DNA of 64,000 bases. It comes from Pseudomonas cannabina (lineage in GTDB: Bacteria > Pseudomonadota > Gammaproteobacteria > Pseudomonadales > Pseudomonadaceae). The stretch spans positions 2,728,001-2,792,000 of the forward strand of contig NZ_FNKU01000001.1 of assembly GCF_900100365.1 (NCBI RefSeq), in the 5' to 3' direction. Below are positions 44,549-54,074 of this stretch, piece by piece. Position 1 is the stretch's first letter; each line of letters begins with the position of its first letter. The translations under genes were made by a program, and so were the position numbers. A model generated the notes under the pieces. The model searched no databases. It was given only the letters and a program-made list of their open reading frames with translations, and was not told where the DNA came from.

Positions 44549-45475
44549 TCAGCCTTTATAGATAATGGCAGACCCCCAGGACAGTCCTACCCCAAAGCCA
44601 CTCAGGGCGACCCGCTTCCATGAAGAGCCCAGCACGTGCTTTTCAATCAGCAGCGGAATGCTCGAAGACACGGTATTGCCTGTCTCGACCATGTCTTTGA
44701 GAAACTTCTCGGGCTTGTCCTCGAAACGACGCGCAACGGCGTCGACAATTGCGGCACTGCCCTGGTGAATGCAAAAGGCATCGATATCATCAGGCGTCAG
44801 GTCCGACTCGGCCAACAGCTCATGCAGATGCGCAGGCACTTTCAACAAGGCAAAATTGAACACCTGACGGCCGTTCATGAAGAAAATGCCGTTGCTGACC
44901 TTGAGGTGCGGCGCGCCGGAACCGTCGGTGCCGAACTTCGCCTTGCCCAATTGCCAGTCAGCGCCCTCGCCCATCCAGGTGGCGGTGGCCGCGTCGCCGA
45001 ACAGCATGGTGGTGTTGCGGTCTTCCGGATCGACAATTTTCGAATACGGGTCGGCGGTGATCAGCAGACCGTTCTTCAGGCCTGCCGCCTCCATGAAGCC
45101 TTTGAGCGCATAAATACCGTAGACATAGCCGGAACAACCCAGAGAAATATCGAACGCGGCGACATTGGTCGACAGGCCCAGTTTGTCCTGGACGATGGCC
45201 GCGGTATGCGGCAAACCTTCCTCGTCGCCGTTCTGAGTGACGACGATCAGCACATCAATGCTTTCGCGCTGAAGCTGCGGGTTGTTGGCAAACAGCGTAT
45301 TGGCCGCTTCAACGCACAGATCGGAGGTTTCCTGGCCAGCGTCTTTGCGCGGCAGGAACGTGGAGCCAATCTTCCCGAGGATGAAGTCTTCATCCTTGCC
45401 GAATCTGGCGCCTTGAGCGTAGTTATCAACACCTGCAACAGGCACGTAACTCGCTATGCTTTTAATGCCAATCAT
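44549..45475 (-). CDS. FabH-like 3-oxoacyl-ACP synthase III of the flagellin glycosylation island
   Basis: A 308-residue thiolase-fold enzyme with the full FabH triad: C114 (SLGCSGYVYG), H237 (IHQGSAAI) and N267 (ETGNTVSSSIP). It matches the orf3 position of the P. syringae flagellin glycosylation island. Family knowledge predicts a decarboxylating condensation of an acyl-CoA with malonyl-ACP. Its link to the acylated viosamine of the flagellin glycan is inference. A start at 45478, one codon earlier, is possible; GGGAAG is better spaced for 45475. Confidence 0.88.
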   Translation of the reverse strand: MIGIKSIASYVPVAGVDNYAQGARFGKDEDFILGKIGSTFLPRKDAGQETSDLCVEAANTLFANNPQLQRESIDVLIVVTQNGDEEGLPHTAAIVQDKLGLSTNVAAFDISLGCSGYVYGIYALKGFMEAAGLKNGLLITADPYSKIVDPEDRNTTMLFGDAATATWMGEGADWQLGKAKFGTDGSGAPHLKVSNGIFFMNGRQVFNFALLKVPAHLHELLAESDLTPDDIDAFCIHQGSAAIVDAVARRFEDKPEKFLKDMVETGNTVSSSIPLLIEKHVLGSSWKRVALSGFGVGLSWGSAIIYKG

Positions 45476-45478
45476 CAT

Positions 45479-45742
45479 GGCTTCCCGATGAGTAAACAGG
45501 TCATTTTCCGTCCTGACAAAATCAGGGCGCTACCGAATAGAGGTGATTTACAGACATTTTCAGGGCGCTTGGCACGTTAAAGCAAGTCAGGCGCATGTCG
45601 CTCCCTGTAACACACTACAGTGAAGATGCACTTTATGACCTGCAGGTCACTCCAGTTTGCATGCTTTGCGTCAATTTGCGTCGGGGAAAAGCGCGCGCGA
45701 GCCTGACAGGCGGCCCCTTGCGAAGAGGTTTGAAAAGCAGAG
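45479..45742. other. Intergenic region upstream of the FabH-like gene
   Basis: This gap holds no supported gene. TCAGGGCGCT occurs twice in direct orientation about 38 bases apart (near 45522 and 45560), and there is a short palindrome around CTGTAACACACTACAG near 45604. I see no sigma-28 or sigma-54 element aimed at the FabH-like gene, so it presumably uses an unrecognised promoter or read-through. Confidence 0.45.
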
Positions 45743-45765
45743 AACCGGCTGCAAAGCAGCCGGTT
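45743..45765 (-). terminator. Hairpin after fgt2
   Basis: AACCGGCTGC pairs perfectly with GCAGCCGGTT across a three-base loop, 18 bp after the stop of fgt2. The T tract is weak on both strands, so this could be a terminator of modest strength or an mRNA-end stabiliser. Confidence 0.6.
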
Positions 45766-45782
45766 TCACACGCGCAGGCGGC

Positions 45783-48692
45783 TCAGCCAGCCAGAGTGAA
45801 GCCCGGACCGTCGAGATCCAGATTGGCGTTGTAGGCTTCATCCTGGGCGAACTGCGCCGACCATTTGTCCATCAGCGCAGCGCGCGCGTGCTCCGGCGCA
45901 TGCACGACACCGGAATGCACCACCTGAACATGCGGCGTCCACACGGTGAGGTAACCGGCCTGAGCGGCCTTGAGGCACAGATCCACATCGCCCAGCGCTT
46001 CAGCGAATGCGTCCTCGTCCAGCCCGCCCAGCCCGTTATACAGTTCCTTGGCAATCATCAGGCACGCCGATGAAACGGCGGAATAATTCTGCTCCACCAC
46101 CAGGCGCTGCATGTAGCCGGTGGATGTCTTCGACTCGCCGACAAAGCCAGAACCTACGCCGCCATTAAGGCCCAGAATCAGGCCGGCCTGTGTCACCGCG
46201 CCTTCACGGTCAACCAGCTTGGCGCCCACCACACCCACTTCCGGGCGTTGCGCCTGATTGAGCAGGGATTCGATCCAGCCGACGTTGACGATCTGACTTT
46301 CAGCATCCAGCAGGATCAGGTATTCGCCCGTGGCTTCCTGACTGAGCAGATTGCGCAGGGCCGCCGGGCTCATGCGCTGCGCGGCGCGGAGCACGCGCAC
46401 GCGACCGGAAACCTGTTCCTGCCTGTCGAGCCAGGTCGACAGTTCGGCAGACGTGCTGGCGTTGTCACCGATCAGCACTTCGTAACGCTGATAGCGGGTC
46501 CGTTGCAGGACGCTTTGCAGGCAGCGTTGCAAGTCAGCCAGGTTGTCCTGGCTGTGCAGCAGGATCGACACCTGTGGCCGATGGGTGTGGCGATAATCGA
46601 TCTTGTAAGTGCCGGGCTGCACTGAAGTGACTTCAGCCTGATAACCCCGCTTGCCAAGGTGGCGCTTGAGCGCTTTCTGTTCGTCGGGATTGTCTTCCAG
46701 CGCAGGGGCATCACAGATCAGCAGCGGCTCGCTCAGATGGGCCAGGCCGCTCATGCCGCCCAGCTCGATCAAGCGCAGCAGCAGATCGAATTCCAGCGCC
46801 TTGGGTAATTCACGCGAATAGCCGCCCGCCTCCACCAGCACATCGCAGCGGATCAGCCAATGGCGTGCCATCAGGGCGGGCAGGCTTTGCAGCAGGTCCA
46901 GATTGAAACCCGGGCGGAACACCGGGGCCAGGGTGCCGTTGGATTGACGCTGGATTTCGTCGACCGCCACCGCGCGGCACTCGGCCGCGTCAACCAGCTC
47001 GGCACTGGCCAGCAACAGGCCGCTGCGGGTGAACTCTTCACCTGCCTGGGCCAGCATCAGCCAGTCGCTGGGGGACTGTTTGATGATCTGATTGATCTTG
47101 TCGACGTAATTGCTTTCGGTGACTTTCACGAAATGCAGGGTGTTGTGCAATGTGGTGACTGCCGGCAACTCTCCCGTCGTGAACACCACCACTTTGAACG
47201 CCTTGTAATGGCTGTTGATCAGGCTGTCGAACGTTGCCTGGAGCTTGAACATGTCTGCGTCCAGGTCCAGCAGCAAAATACCGATCTGCGAGCCGGCCGG
47301 TGCACTGGCGAGCTTTTCGGTGATCTGCTTGACGGCGTCAGGGGTCGGATTACGCGAATCGAGCCAGTTGAGAAGCCGGCCAGAGGCCATACCATCGAGC
47401 AGTCGGCCGTTGTCAAAAGCGCAAGCGGCCTGCAAACGCTCACCCCAGGCAGAAACAAGCGCCAGCTGCTCCTCGCTGTGTTTGTCTTCTTTGCTGCTGC
47501 TCAGTTCTCTGGCAAGGCTCTGCACGAGGCCTAGATTGAACGCGTAGGTCTCGTAGGCCTGCCACAGACGGCTGAGTTTCGTTTCAGCATCCGGGTTGCT
47601 TTGCTCGCGCAGCAATTCGGCCTGTTTGAGCAGAGCCGCTTCAAGCGCCTCCATCTGCAATCGGCCTGCCGGCATGACGTGAATCAGGAATTCGATGTGG
47701 GCCAGCTCGTCGAACAGTGGCTGGTTGTAAAACGGCAATTCAACGAACTGCCGAGGTTCGAACAACGCGTCCGACTGCTCAAGGGCAACGTTCCAGACCG
47801 CGCTGATGAGTTTTTCATCCGCCTGAAACCCCTCAGTCTTGAGACGTTCCGCCATGGCAGCGAGCCCGGCCAGGATGTGCTGTACGCCTTGCGTGCCATT
47901 CAGGCCCGATTCGTCGCCCAATACCGAAACCAGTTTCTTGGCAAATGCCTCTCGGGTCGCCTTGGCTTTGGGATCAACATGCCTGACCGCAGCGACAATG
48001 CCAGCGCCATGGCGCTGCTCTGCGTCCTTGCCCGGCGTGAAATGCAGCGCATACGGAATCGGCAGAATGCGCAGGCGCGCAGCCGCCGCCAGATAACTCA
48101 TGTGACCGATTTCCTGCCAATGCAGCTCGGTGTCTTCAGCAACCGAAGCGAACCACTGCTGCGCCAGTTCAGTCCGCGTCACTGCGCTGAGCAACGACAG
48201 GCCCTGGCCCATGAAACTCGACACGCGCTCGCCAGCGTCATCGGACGCATAGTCTTCGCAGGTCTTACGATCGCGACGGAAATAATCCACTTTATCGACA
48301 TGGGCTTGATAGTTCAGGCTGTAGCCCTGACAGGCGCCGTAGGTCTGATTGGCTTCAAGAAAGCTCAAAGCAGCATTCAATGCGTCTGCCAGCAGGAAGC
48401 TGTCGACCGGCGCCTGGACCACGAACGGTGTGGTGACATGCTTGAGGCCCTCGGCAATCCTGGCGCTGAGGCTGGCCTCGGTCAGCGCTGGGTGCTGCAC
48501 ATAAAGCAGGCCGGAGGTGCCCGCAATATCGGCATCCGGCTGGCCGGATGCGTCGACCACCACCACGCTGCAGGGAAAGTCGCTGTAATACTTCAAGGCG
48601 CGGCGCAGAAAATCCGGCTGCTCCTTGGCCACCAACAGCAAGGTCAGACGCTGATTCAGAGCGGTGTGTTCATTTCCCGAATGGTTTTGCAT
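45783..48692 (-). CDS. fgt2: Flagellin glycosyltransferase Fgt2
   Basis: A 969-residue multi-domain glycosyltransferase. Residues ~12-230 form a GT2-like domain (LTLLLVAKEQPDFLRRALKY), residues ~460-700 a second, degenerate GT module (IGILLLDLDADMFKLQATFD), and residues ~705-960 a clear GT2 domain (VSILLHSQDNLADLQRCLQS; later DVDLCLKAAQAGYLTVW). No signal or membrane segment is seen. Position and length match fgt2 (orf2) of the P. syringae island, which extends the flagellin glycan. It follows fgt1 by 111 bp. Confidence 0.88.
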   Translation of the reverse strand: MQNHSGNEHTALNQRLTLLLVAKEQPDFLRRALKYYSDFPCSVVVVDASGQPDADIAGTSGLLYVQHPALTEASLSARIAEGLKHVTTPFVVQAPVDSFLLADALNAALSFLEANQTYGACQGYSLNYQAHVDKVDYFRRDRKTCEDYASDDAGERVSSFMGQGLSLLSAVTRTELAQQWFASVAEDTELHWQEIGHMSYLAAAARLRILPIPYALHFTPGKDAEQRHGAGIVAAVRHVDPKAKATREAFAKKLVSVLGDESGLNGTQGVQHILAGLAAMAERLKTEGFQADEKLISAVWNVALEQSDALFEPRQFVELPFYNQPLFDELAHIEFLIHVMPAGRLQMEALEAALLKQAELLREQSNPDAETKLSRLWQAYETYAFNLGLVQSLARELSSSKEDKHSEEQLALVSAWGERLQAACAFDNGRLLDGMASGRLLNWLDSRNPTPDAVKQITEKLASAPAGSQIGILLLDLDADMFKLQATFDSLINSHYKAFKVVVFTTGELPAVTTLHNTLHFVKVTESNYVDKINQIIKQSPSDWLMLAQAGEEFTRSGLLLASAELVDAAECRAVAVDEIQRQSNGTLAPVFRPGFNLDLLQSLPALMARHWLIRCDVLVEAGGYSRELPKALEFDLLLRLIELGGMSGLAHLSEPLLICDAPALEDNPDEQKALKRHLGKRGYQAEVTSVQPGTYKIDYRHTHRPQVSILLHSQDNLADLQRCLQSVLQRTRYQRYEVLIGDNASTSAELSTWLDRQEQVSGRVRVLRAAQRMSPAALRNLLSQEATGEYLILLDAESQIVNVGWIESLLNQAQRPEVGVVGAKLVDREGAVTQAGLILGLNGGVGSGFVGESKTSTGYMQRLVVEQNYSAVSSACLMIAKELYNGLGGLDEDAFAEALGDVDLCLKAAQAGYLTVWTPHVQVVHSGVVHAPEHARAALMDKWSAQFAQDEAYNANLDLDGPGFTLAG

Positions 48693-48803
48693 GATCTTTC
48701 CTTATAACGAATCGAGTGCGCCTTCAACCCGCAGCAGGCGTTGAAGCAAGAGCGTAACGTGGCGCCAGCCAGCCATCCGCTGGCGCGTGATCAAACGATC
48801 GGA

Positions 48804-51800
48804 TCAGTCCGGCAGCCAGCCGTTAGCCCAATATTGCAGGTTTTCACCGCGCAGCATGAAGTCGCGTAACACGGTCTCGCACAGTTCGTCGCCCATACGG
48901 TAACTGGCATCGGGATCGGAGAGGTGCATGCGAATCGCCTGCAACCACTCGTCCGGGCTGTTGGTGTACACGCGGGTGGCCGGCAGATGGCCGCGATAGG
49001 CCTCGGTGTCGGAGCAAATGACCGGGTAGCCGCACGCGCCGTATTCCAGCAGCCTGAGATTACTTTTGCAGTCGTTGAAGATATGGAATTCCAGCGGCGC
49101 CAGTGCCAGATCGAGATTCAGGCTGGCCAGCTTGGCCGGATAGGTCTTGAGGCTGACCGCAGTATGAAATTCGTGAATGAAGGGCTTGAGGATATCCGGG
49201 CACATGCCGAAAAACACCCACTCCACCTCATCGGCCAGCTCACGTACCACATCGACAATCAACTCCAGGTCGCCCCGATGGCTGGTGCCCCCGCCCCAGC
49301 CGATACGCGGCTTGCCGGAACTGCGGCGCTGACTTCTGAGGTTGCTCCACAGCTGGGTCGCCAGCATGTTCGGCACCACCCGGATATCGCTGTGCATGCT
49401 CGACAGCACCTCGGCCAGCGGGTGTGTCGACACCACCACACGGTCGCACAGGCCGATACCCTTGCGCAGCATCGCACCGATATTGTCGGGCATGTTGCGC
49501 CTGTGCTCGTTGCGCTCGGGTACATCGGCAATGTAATCGTCGAGTTCGAAAATACGCATGGCGTTCGAGTAGTTCTTTGCCAGCTCGATATCCGGAACCT
49601 TGGCTTCGGTGTAGCGGCCCTGAAAGACAATCACGTCGGGAGACTGGCGCTCTATCTCTACCGGCGATGCAGTCTCGTAGGTCATGCGACCCACTACCCG
49701 CCCGGCGGCCATCAGCTCCAGCAGTGGCTGGCTGACCCGGTAATGCCCCACGGCCGAAGAGTTGACCGCCATGCCGAGAATGGAAGGCAGATGACGGCTG
49801 CAGAACGGATCCCAGCCCACCAGCAGACCAGGGTTAAGAGCGAACGACAGCGTTTCGTTGAGATGCAGGTTAGGGTTGTACGCCTCATCCCTGGCCATTT
49901 TCGGCAACCATTTCTGGAAGAACGATTTCTGCTCGTTATCCAGCGCCTGACGAGATGCCTCGTTGCGTTCAGCGGCAGCAGGCTCGGACAGTACCAGTGC
50001 AGAATCGGGTGTGCCGACGATCAGGTAACCCTCGCGCCTGACCCGCAAACACAGGTCCAGATCCTGCAGGCCCTGAGTGAAGGTGGCGGCTTCCATCTGG
50101 CCCACGGTGTCGAATACTTCTTTGCGCACCATCAGGCAATTGCCGCTGACCGCACTCCAGTTCTGCGTCAGTTGCAGACGCTGCATATAACCGCGCGCCT
50201 GCGCCGGAAAGTTGATGAAGGGCCGCCCGGCCAGACCGTCCATGCCCATCACCATGCCTGCGTACAGAATAGTGCCTTGCGGGTTGAGAATACGCGGGCC
50301 AACGATGCCGACTTCCGGGCGCTGAGCATGGCTGACCATTCCCTGCAGCCAGCCGGCCTGATAAATAACGGCGTGCGGGCTGAACATCAGCAGGTAGTCA
50401 CCACGGGCATGGCGGGCAGCATGGTTCTGCGCCGCGGCTTCGCTGCCCGCGTCAGACAACGAGAGAATCTGCAGCTTGTCACTGCCCAACTGGCCCATTG
50501 CTGCAAACCAGGCTTGCGCCTCGGCGCTTTCGCTGGCGTTGTTGACGATCAGCACTTCGTAATGCGGGTAGCTTGTGTTGCTGAGAAGACTGTCCAGACA
50601 GCGTTCCAGAGCAGTCAACTGATCCCTGGCGGTGATGATGATCGACACCAGCGGCAGCGACGGATGCAGGTATTCGACGCGATTCAGCAGCGGCAGATGA
50701 TCATGGTGAATCACATGCTCCCTGCCGATACGCGTCAGGTGCGCCGATACCAGCGGTTCGTTGTGTTCGATGACCTGAGGCAGCGACAGCCAGTCGGCAA
50801 ACGCCAGGCGCGATTCGACCTGAACTTCGGCGATGTGCTCGATGGTCTGTGGCCCTGCACCCTCGACCAGACGCCAGATGACATCATGCGGGGCCAGTTC
50901 ATCGTGGGCCGGATCGAACCCGCCCATGTCCAGCAAGTTGCGGCGTTCAAATGCCAGCGTGCGCCCGACATAAGGATAGGCGCGCAGCAGGTCGAGATTG
51001 AAACCGGGTTTGAAAATCGGCTCTCTGGATTCGTCGTCGACCAACGCCCCTTCATCGCTGTAGATGCACAACAGGCCGGAGGTCTGCGCGATGCGCTCGG
51101 CCAGCACCAGCAGCGCAGGCTGCGTCAGGCGGTCGCCGGCCCGCAGCAGATAAACCCAGTCGGCGCTGTCCAGCAGCGGCAATACGTCATTTAACTGCCG
51201 CGACCAGTCTGGCTGCAGAGAGAAACGCAGCACCTGCGGGTCATCAACGTTAGCATTGGTCAGCACGACTACTGAGTCGGCGGCGTAATCCTGTTCGGCA
51301 ATGCTGCGCAACGTGATGTCCAGCCCTTCGACGTCGCCCTCGGGATCGATGATCACCGGGACAATGCGCGGCTGCCAGGCCCAGCTTCCGATTCGTCGCT
51401 CGAGCAGCTTCTTTTGCGGAGCAGAAAATTGGCGGCACGACAGCCACTCGGCGTACAGTTCTGCGTAGCTGTCACTGCGGCTGCCGACCCGGCTCATCAT
51501 GACGCCTTGACGACTGGCCATCACCCCATAAAGGCCGACCTCATCCCACTCGCGCGGCTCTTCGAGCGCCATTCGCAATGGCAGGAAACGAACCCAGCCG
51601 TCGGCAGGTGCGCCTTCGCCACTGCGTGCCTTGAGCATTTCGTTCAGCCAGCCCCATTCGGTGGTAGCTTTTTGCAGCATGTCTGGCCGACTACTAAAGC
51701 TACCCGGGTATAGCCGCTCGACGCTCTCCACATTGTTCAGCACAATCAGGTTGCCACGTCGCAGCAGGCAGATAAACAGCGTGAAATCCAGCAATGCGAC

Positions 51801-52472
51801 AAAGCCCTGTCCTGGCACAGCAAGGGACGGCAGGTATTCCAGCACGTCGGCACGGCGCATCAGCGCGCCGCTGAAACCGCCCAGGTAGTTGCGTGGCGTG
51901 CGCTCGAAAATCGCCAGCATGTCCTCGCCTTTGAACACGGCGTCGTACGGCACCAGACCGACGTTTTCCATGCGCGCCGGCAGTACATAATCATCGACGT
52001 CCACCAGATGGCGTTTGCTGACAACCAGCTGAACATCCTTGTACGTATCCAGGGTTTGCGCCTGATGCGCAACGCAATGGGTGTAGAGGCGGTCATCATC
52101 GCAGAGAAACTTGATGTACTCGCCATCAGCTTCTTCCAGGCACTTGAGCAGATTCCCTTGAAAACCCAGACACCGAGGGTTGCCCACGTAACGCGCACGA
52201 TCACTGCCCGCAGAAACCAACTCGTCAAAAATCACTTTGATCTCATCGGTACGGCAATCGTCACAGACAATGATTTCGATATTGCTGTAGGTCTGGTCCA
52301 GAGCACTTTGCAGCGCAGCACGGAAGAAACGTGGATTGAGGGCGGGGATGACGATACTGACGAGGGGGACTGAATTCACTATTACAGACTCGTGAGCGGC
52401 GGAGAACCCGCCAGTCGGCCGGTCCCCCTCACCGCTGATAAAAGACGGCGCATGCTCAACGTCAGAACTCAA
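48804..52472 (-). CDS. fgt1: Flagellin glycosyltransferase Fgt1
   Basis: A 1222-residue enzyme with at least four recognisable parts: an N-terminal GT2 domain (~37-260, VSIVIPALNPRFFRAALQSA), a degenerate GT2-like module (~368-560), a third GT2 domain (~604-840, VSIIITARDQLTALERCLDS), and a C-terminal GT-B-like domain (~890-1220, with RIGWGGGTSHRGDLELIV). The start overlaps the flgL stop (ATGA), so the two genes are coupled. It matches fgt1 (orf1) of P. syringae, required for flagellin rhamnosylation and host interactions. Confidence 0.9.
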   Translation of the reverse strand: MSSDVEHAPSFISGEGDRPTGGFSAAHESVIVNSVPLVSIVIPALNPRFFRAALQSALDQTYSNIEIIVCDDCRTDEIKVIFDELVSAGSDRARYVGNPRCLGFQGNLLKCLEEADGEYIKFLCDDDRLYTHCVAHQAQTLDTYKDVQLVVSKRHLVDVDDYVLPARMENVGLVPYDAVFKGEDMLAIFERTPRNYLGGFSGALMRRADVLEYLPSLAVPGQGFVALLDFTLFICLLRRGNLIVLNNVESVERLYPGSFSSRPDMLQKATTEWGWLNEMLKARSGEGAPADGWVRFLPLRMALEEPREWDEVGLYGVMASRQGVMMSRVGSRSDSYAELYAEWLSCRQFSAPQKKLLERRIGSWAWQPRIVPVIIDPEGDVEGLDITLRSIAEQDYAADSVVVLTNANVDDPQVLRFSLQPDWSRQLNDVLPLLDSADWVYLLRAGDRLTQPALLVLAERIAQTSGLLCIYSDEGALVDDESREPIFKPGFNLDLLRAYPYVGRTLAFERRNLLDMGGFDPAHDELAPHDVIWRLVEGAGPQTIEHIAEVQVESRLAFADWLSLPQVIEHNEPLVSAHLTRIGREHVIHHDHLPLLNRVEYLHPSLPLVSIIITARDQLTALERCLDSLLSNTSYPHYEVLIVNNASESAEAQAWFAAMGQLGSDKLQILSLSDAGSEAAAQNHAARHARGDYLLMFSPHAVIYQAGWLQGMVSHAQRPEVGIVGPRILNPQGTILYAGMVMGMDGLAGRPFINFPAQARGYMQRLQLTQNWSAVSGNCLMVRKEVFDTVGQMEAATFTQGLQDLDLCLRVRREGYLIVGTPDSALVLSEPAAAERNEASRQALDNEQKSFFQKWLPKMARDEAYNPNLHLNETLSFALNPGLLVGWDPFCSRHLPSILGMAVNSSAVGHYRVSQPLLELMAAGRVVGRMTYETASPVEIERQSPDVIVFQGRYTEAKVPDIELAKNYSNAMRIFELDDYIADVPERNEHRRNMPDNIGAMLRKGIGLCDRVVVSTHPLAEVLSSMHSDIRVVPNMLATQLWSNLRSQRRSSGKPRIGWGGGTSHRGDLELIVDVVRELADEVEWVFFGMCPDILKPFIHEFHTAVSLKTYPAKLASLNLDLALAPLEFHIFNDCKSNLRLLEYGACGYPVICSDTEAYRGHLPATRVYTNSPDEWLQAIRMHLSDPDASYRMGDELCETVLRDFMLRGENLQYWANGWLPD

Positions 52473-54061
52473 AGCTGACTGAACAGGTTCAACTTGGACA
52501 GCAGGGTAAACACCTGCTGAGACGCATCGAGCATGGTCTTCTGCAGCGTCAGCCGGGTGGTCGCCTCGACGATGTCTGCGTTCACGTAAGTGCCCTGCTC
52601 GATCGTGTTGTTGGCTTTGAGCAGCTCGTTGGTGGTCCCCTGGGCACTCGCGGCAAGCTGGCGCGCGCCGCCATTGGCACGCGCGGTGGAAGCTTGCGCG
52701 ATGCCACTGGTGATGTTGCCCAGCGCCGAGTCCAGTGACGCCTTCATCTTTTGTGTCGCCACCAGATCTCCGTCAACTGGCGTCGACAAGGCTTTGATCG
52801 CCGCCGTCAGTGTATTGAGGATGTTTTCGTTCTGGTGAGTACCAGACTCCACAATGAACTGATCACCGGCGGCAGGTGTACCGCTGAGGTTGAAATTGAC
52901 CCCGGAGGCGTTGGCCGTAGAGCCGCTCATCGTGCCACTCGATACCGGTTTACTGCTGCTGGTCAACGGTGATGCAAACAGATCGTAATCGGTGGCGCTG
53001 GTGAACTTGAGAATTGCGCCGCCGGTAGGGAAAGTATTGTTGAAGGCCGTCCGGTCAGCTGCCGTGTTGCCCACGGTCGAACTGCTGACGTTAGCGGTAG
53101 AGGTATTACCGGCACTTCGCGACGTCGAAACGCTGTCTGGCGTCGAAGACAGTTGATAGCTGCGATTGGTCAGTGCAGCATCAGCCGTGGCTTCCGACAC
53201 TCTGTCAGCCGCTGGCAGGTTGACGTTGAGGGTCATTTCGACACCGCGAAAGGTAAACGTCTGCGCCTCGAACGTGCTGTTGCCAAACTTGCCGGCAGAC
53301 GACGCGTCGGAGCTCACATCAGTGCCGGTGGAATCGGTGATCTTGAATTGCGTACCACTGAGGAAAGTCAGTGTGTAGGGTTCGCCAGCCTGATAACTCG
53401 AGTTATAGGTCGGGGTCGACGTCACCTGGCCAGCACTCAGGCCGATCTTGCCGTCATCGGTCGCCGGGGAAATCAGTGTCGCAGACGTGCGCGTGCTGTT
53501 AACCGACTGCTCGAATGCTTCGTAGCCCGTGGTGTTACTGGCCATTACCAGACCATCGCCGACCGCCAGGTTGACGCTGGTCTGATCGCCTTTGTAACTG
53601 TAAAAGCCATCGGCGTTCAACGAGTAAGGCGGCGTCGAGGACTTGGAACCGGCCAATATATATTGACCATTGGCGTCCTTGCTGTTCATGAGCGCCAGAA
53701 GCTGACCCTGATACTGTTTGAGCGACTCAGCCTTGGTGAGACGTTCAGAGTCGGTATTGACGCCGTTGGACGCCGATATGATCTCTTCACGAGCAGACTG
53801 CATCGTATCGATGATACTGGTCAACGCCGTCTCGGTGCTGACCACATTGGTGTTGATCGTGCCTATGTTGGCCGCGTACTGGGTCAGCATGGAGTTCTGC
53901 TGAGCCAGTTGCAAAACCCGGGAGGCACCCACCGGGTCGTCGCTCGCCGTATTGAGCTTGATACCGCTGGAAACCTCTTCGCTGGTCTTGTTGAGGTTTG
54001 CGTAGTTACGCTGATAATTGGTGTTCGTGGCTTCGTAGAACTGGGTAGTCGAGATACGCAT
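52469..54061 (-). CDS. flgL: Hook-filament junction protein FlgL
   Basis: A 530-residue hook-associated protein 3 with flagellin-like termini (MRISTTQFYEATNTNYQRNYANLNK; ALT-Q-MLDASQQVFTLLSKLNLFSQL) and a large Ser/Thr-rich central region, longer than in enterobacteria. It joins hook and filament with FlgK. It follows flgK by 13 bp and overlaps fgt1. Confidence 0.95.
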   Translation of the reverse strand: MRISTTQFYEATNTNYQRNYANLNKTSEEVSSGIKLNTASDDPVGASRVLQLAQQNSMLTQYAANIGTINTNVVSTETALTSIIDTMQSAREEIISASNGVNTDSERLTKAESLKQYQGQLLALMNSKDANGQYILAGSKSSTPPYSLNADGFYSYKGDQTSVNLAVGDGLVMASNTTGYEAFEQSVNSTRTSATLISPATDDGKIGLSAGQVTSTPTYNSSYQAGEPYTLTFLSGTQFKITDSTGTDVSSDASSAGKFGNSTFEAQTFTFRGVEMTLNVNLPAADRVSEATADAALTNRSYQLSSTPDSVSTSRSAGNTSTANVSSSTVGNTAADRTAFNNTFPTGGAILKFTSATDYDLFASPLTSSSKPVSSGTMSGSTANASGVNFNLSGTPAAGDQFIVESGTHQNENILNTLTAAIKALSTPVDGDLVATQKMKASLDSALGNITSGIAQASTARANGGARQLAASAQGTTNELLKANNTIEQGTYVNADIVEATTRLTLQKTMLDASQQVFTLLSKLNLFSQL

Positions 54062-54074
54062 GGCTCACAATTCC

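Noticed and set aside
45567..45582. TGGCACGTTAAAGCAA on the plus strand as a sigma-54 promoter
   Set aside because: The GG to GC spacing is 9, not 10, and no plus-strand gene lies downstream.
45595..45834. Plus-strand ORF of 79 codons after the FabH-like gene
   Set aside because: It runs through a hairpin and into the antisense of fgt2, with no ribosome site or domain.
48924..51194. A 756-codon open frame on the plus strand opposite fgt1
   Set aside because: It is the antisense shadow of a high-GC gene with strong family matches. Its composition (rich in His, Gln, Arg) is typical of shadow frames. The long plus-strand frames over cheA, flhF and fleQ were rejected for the same reason.
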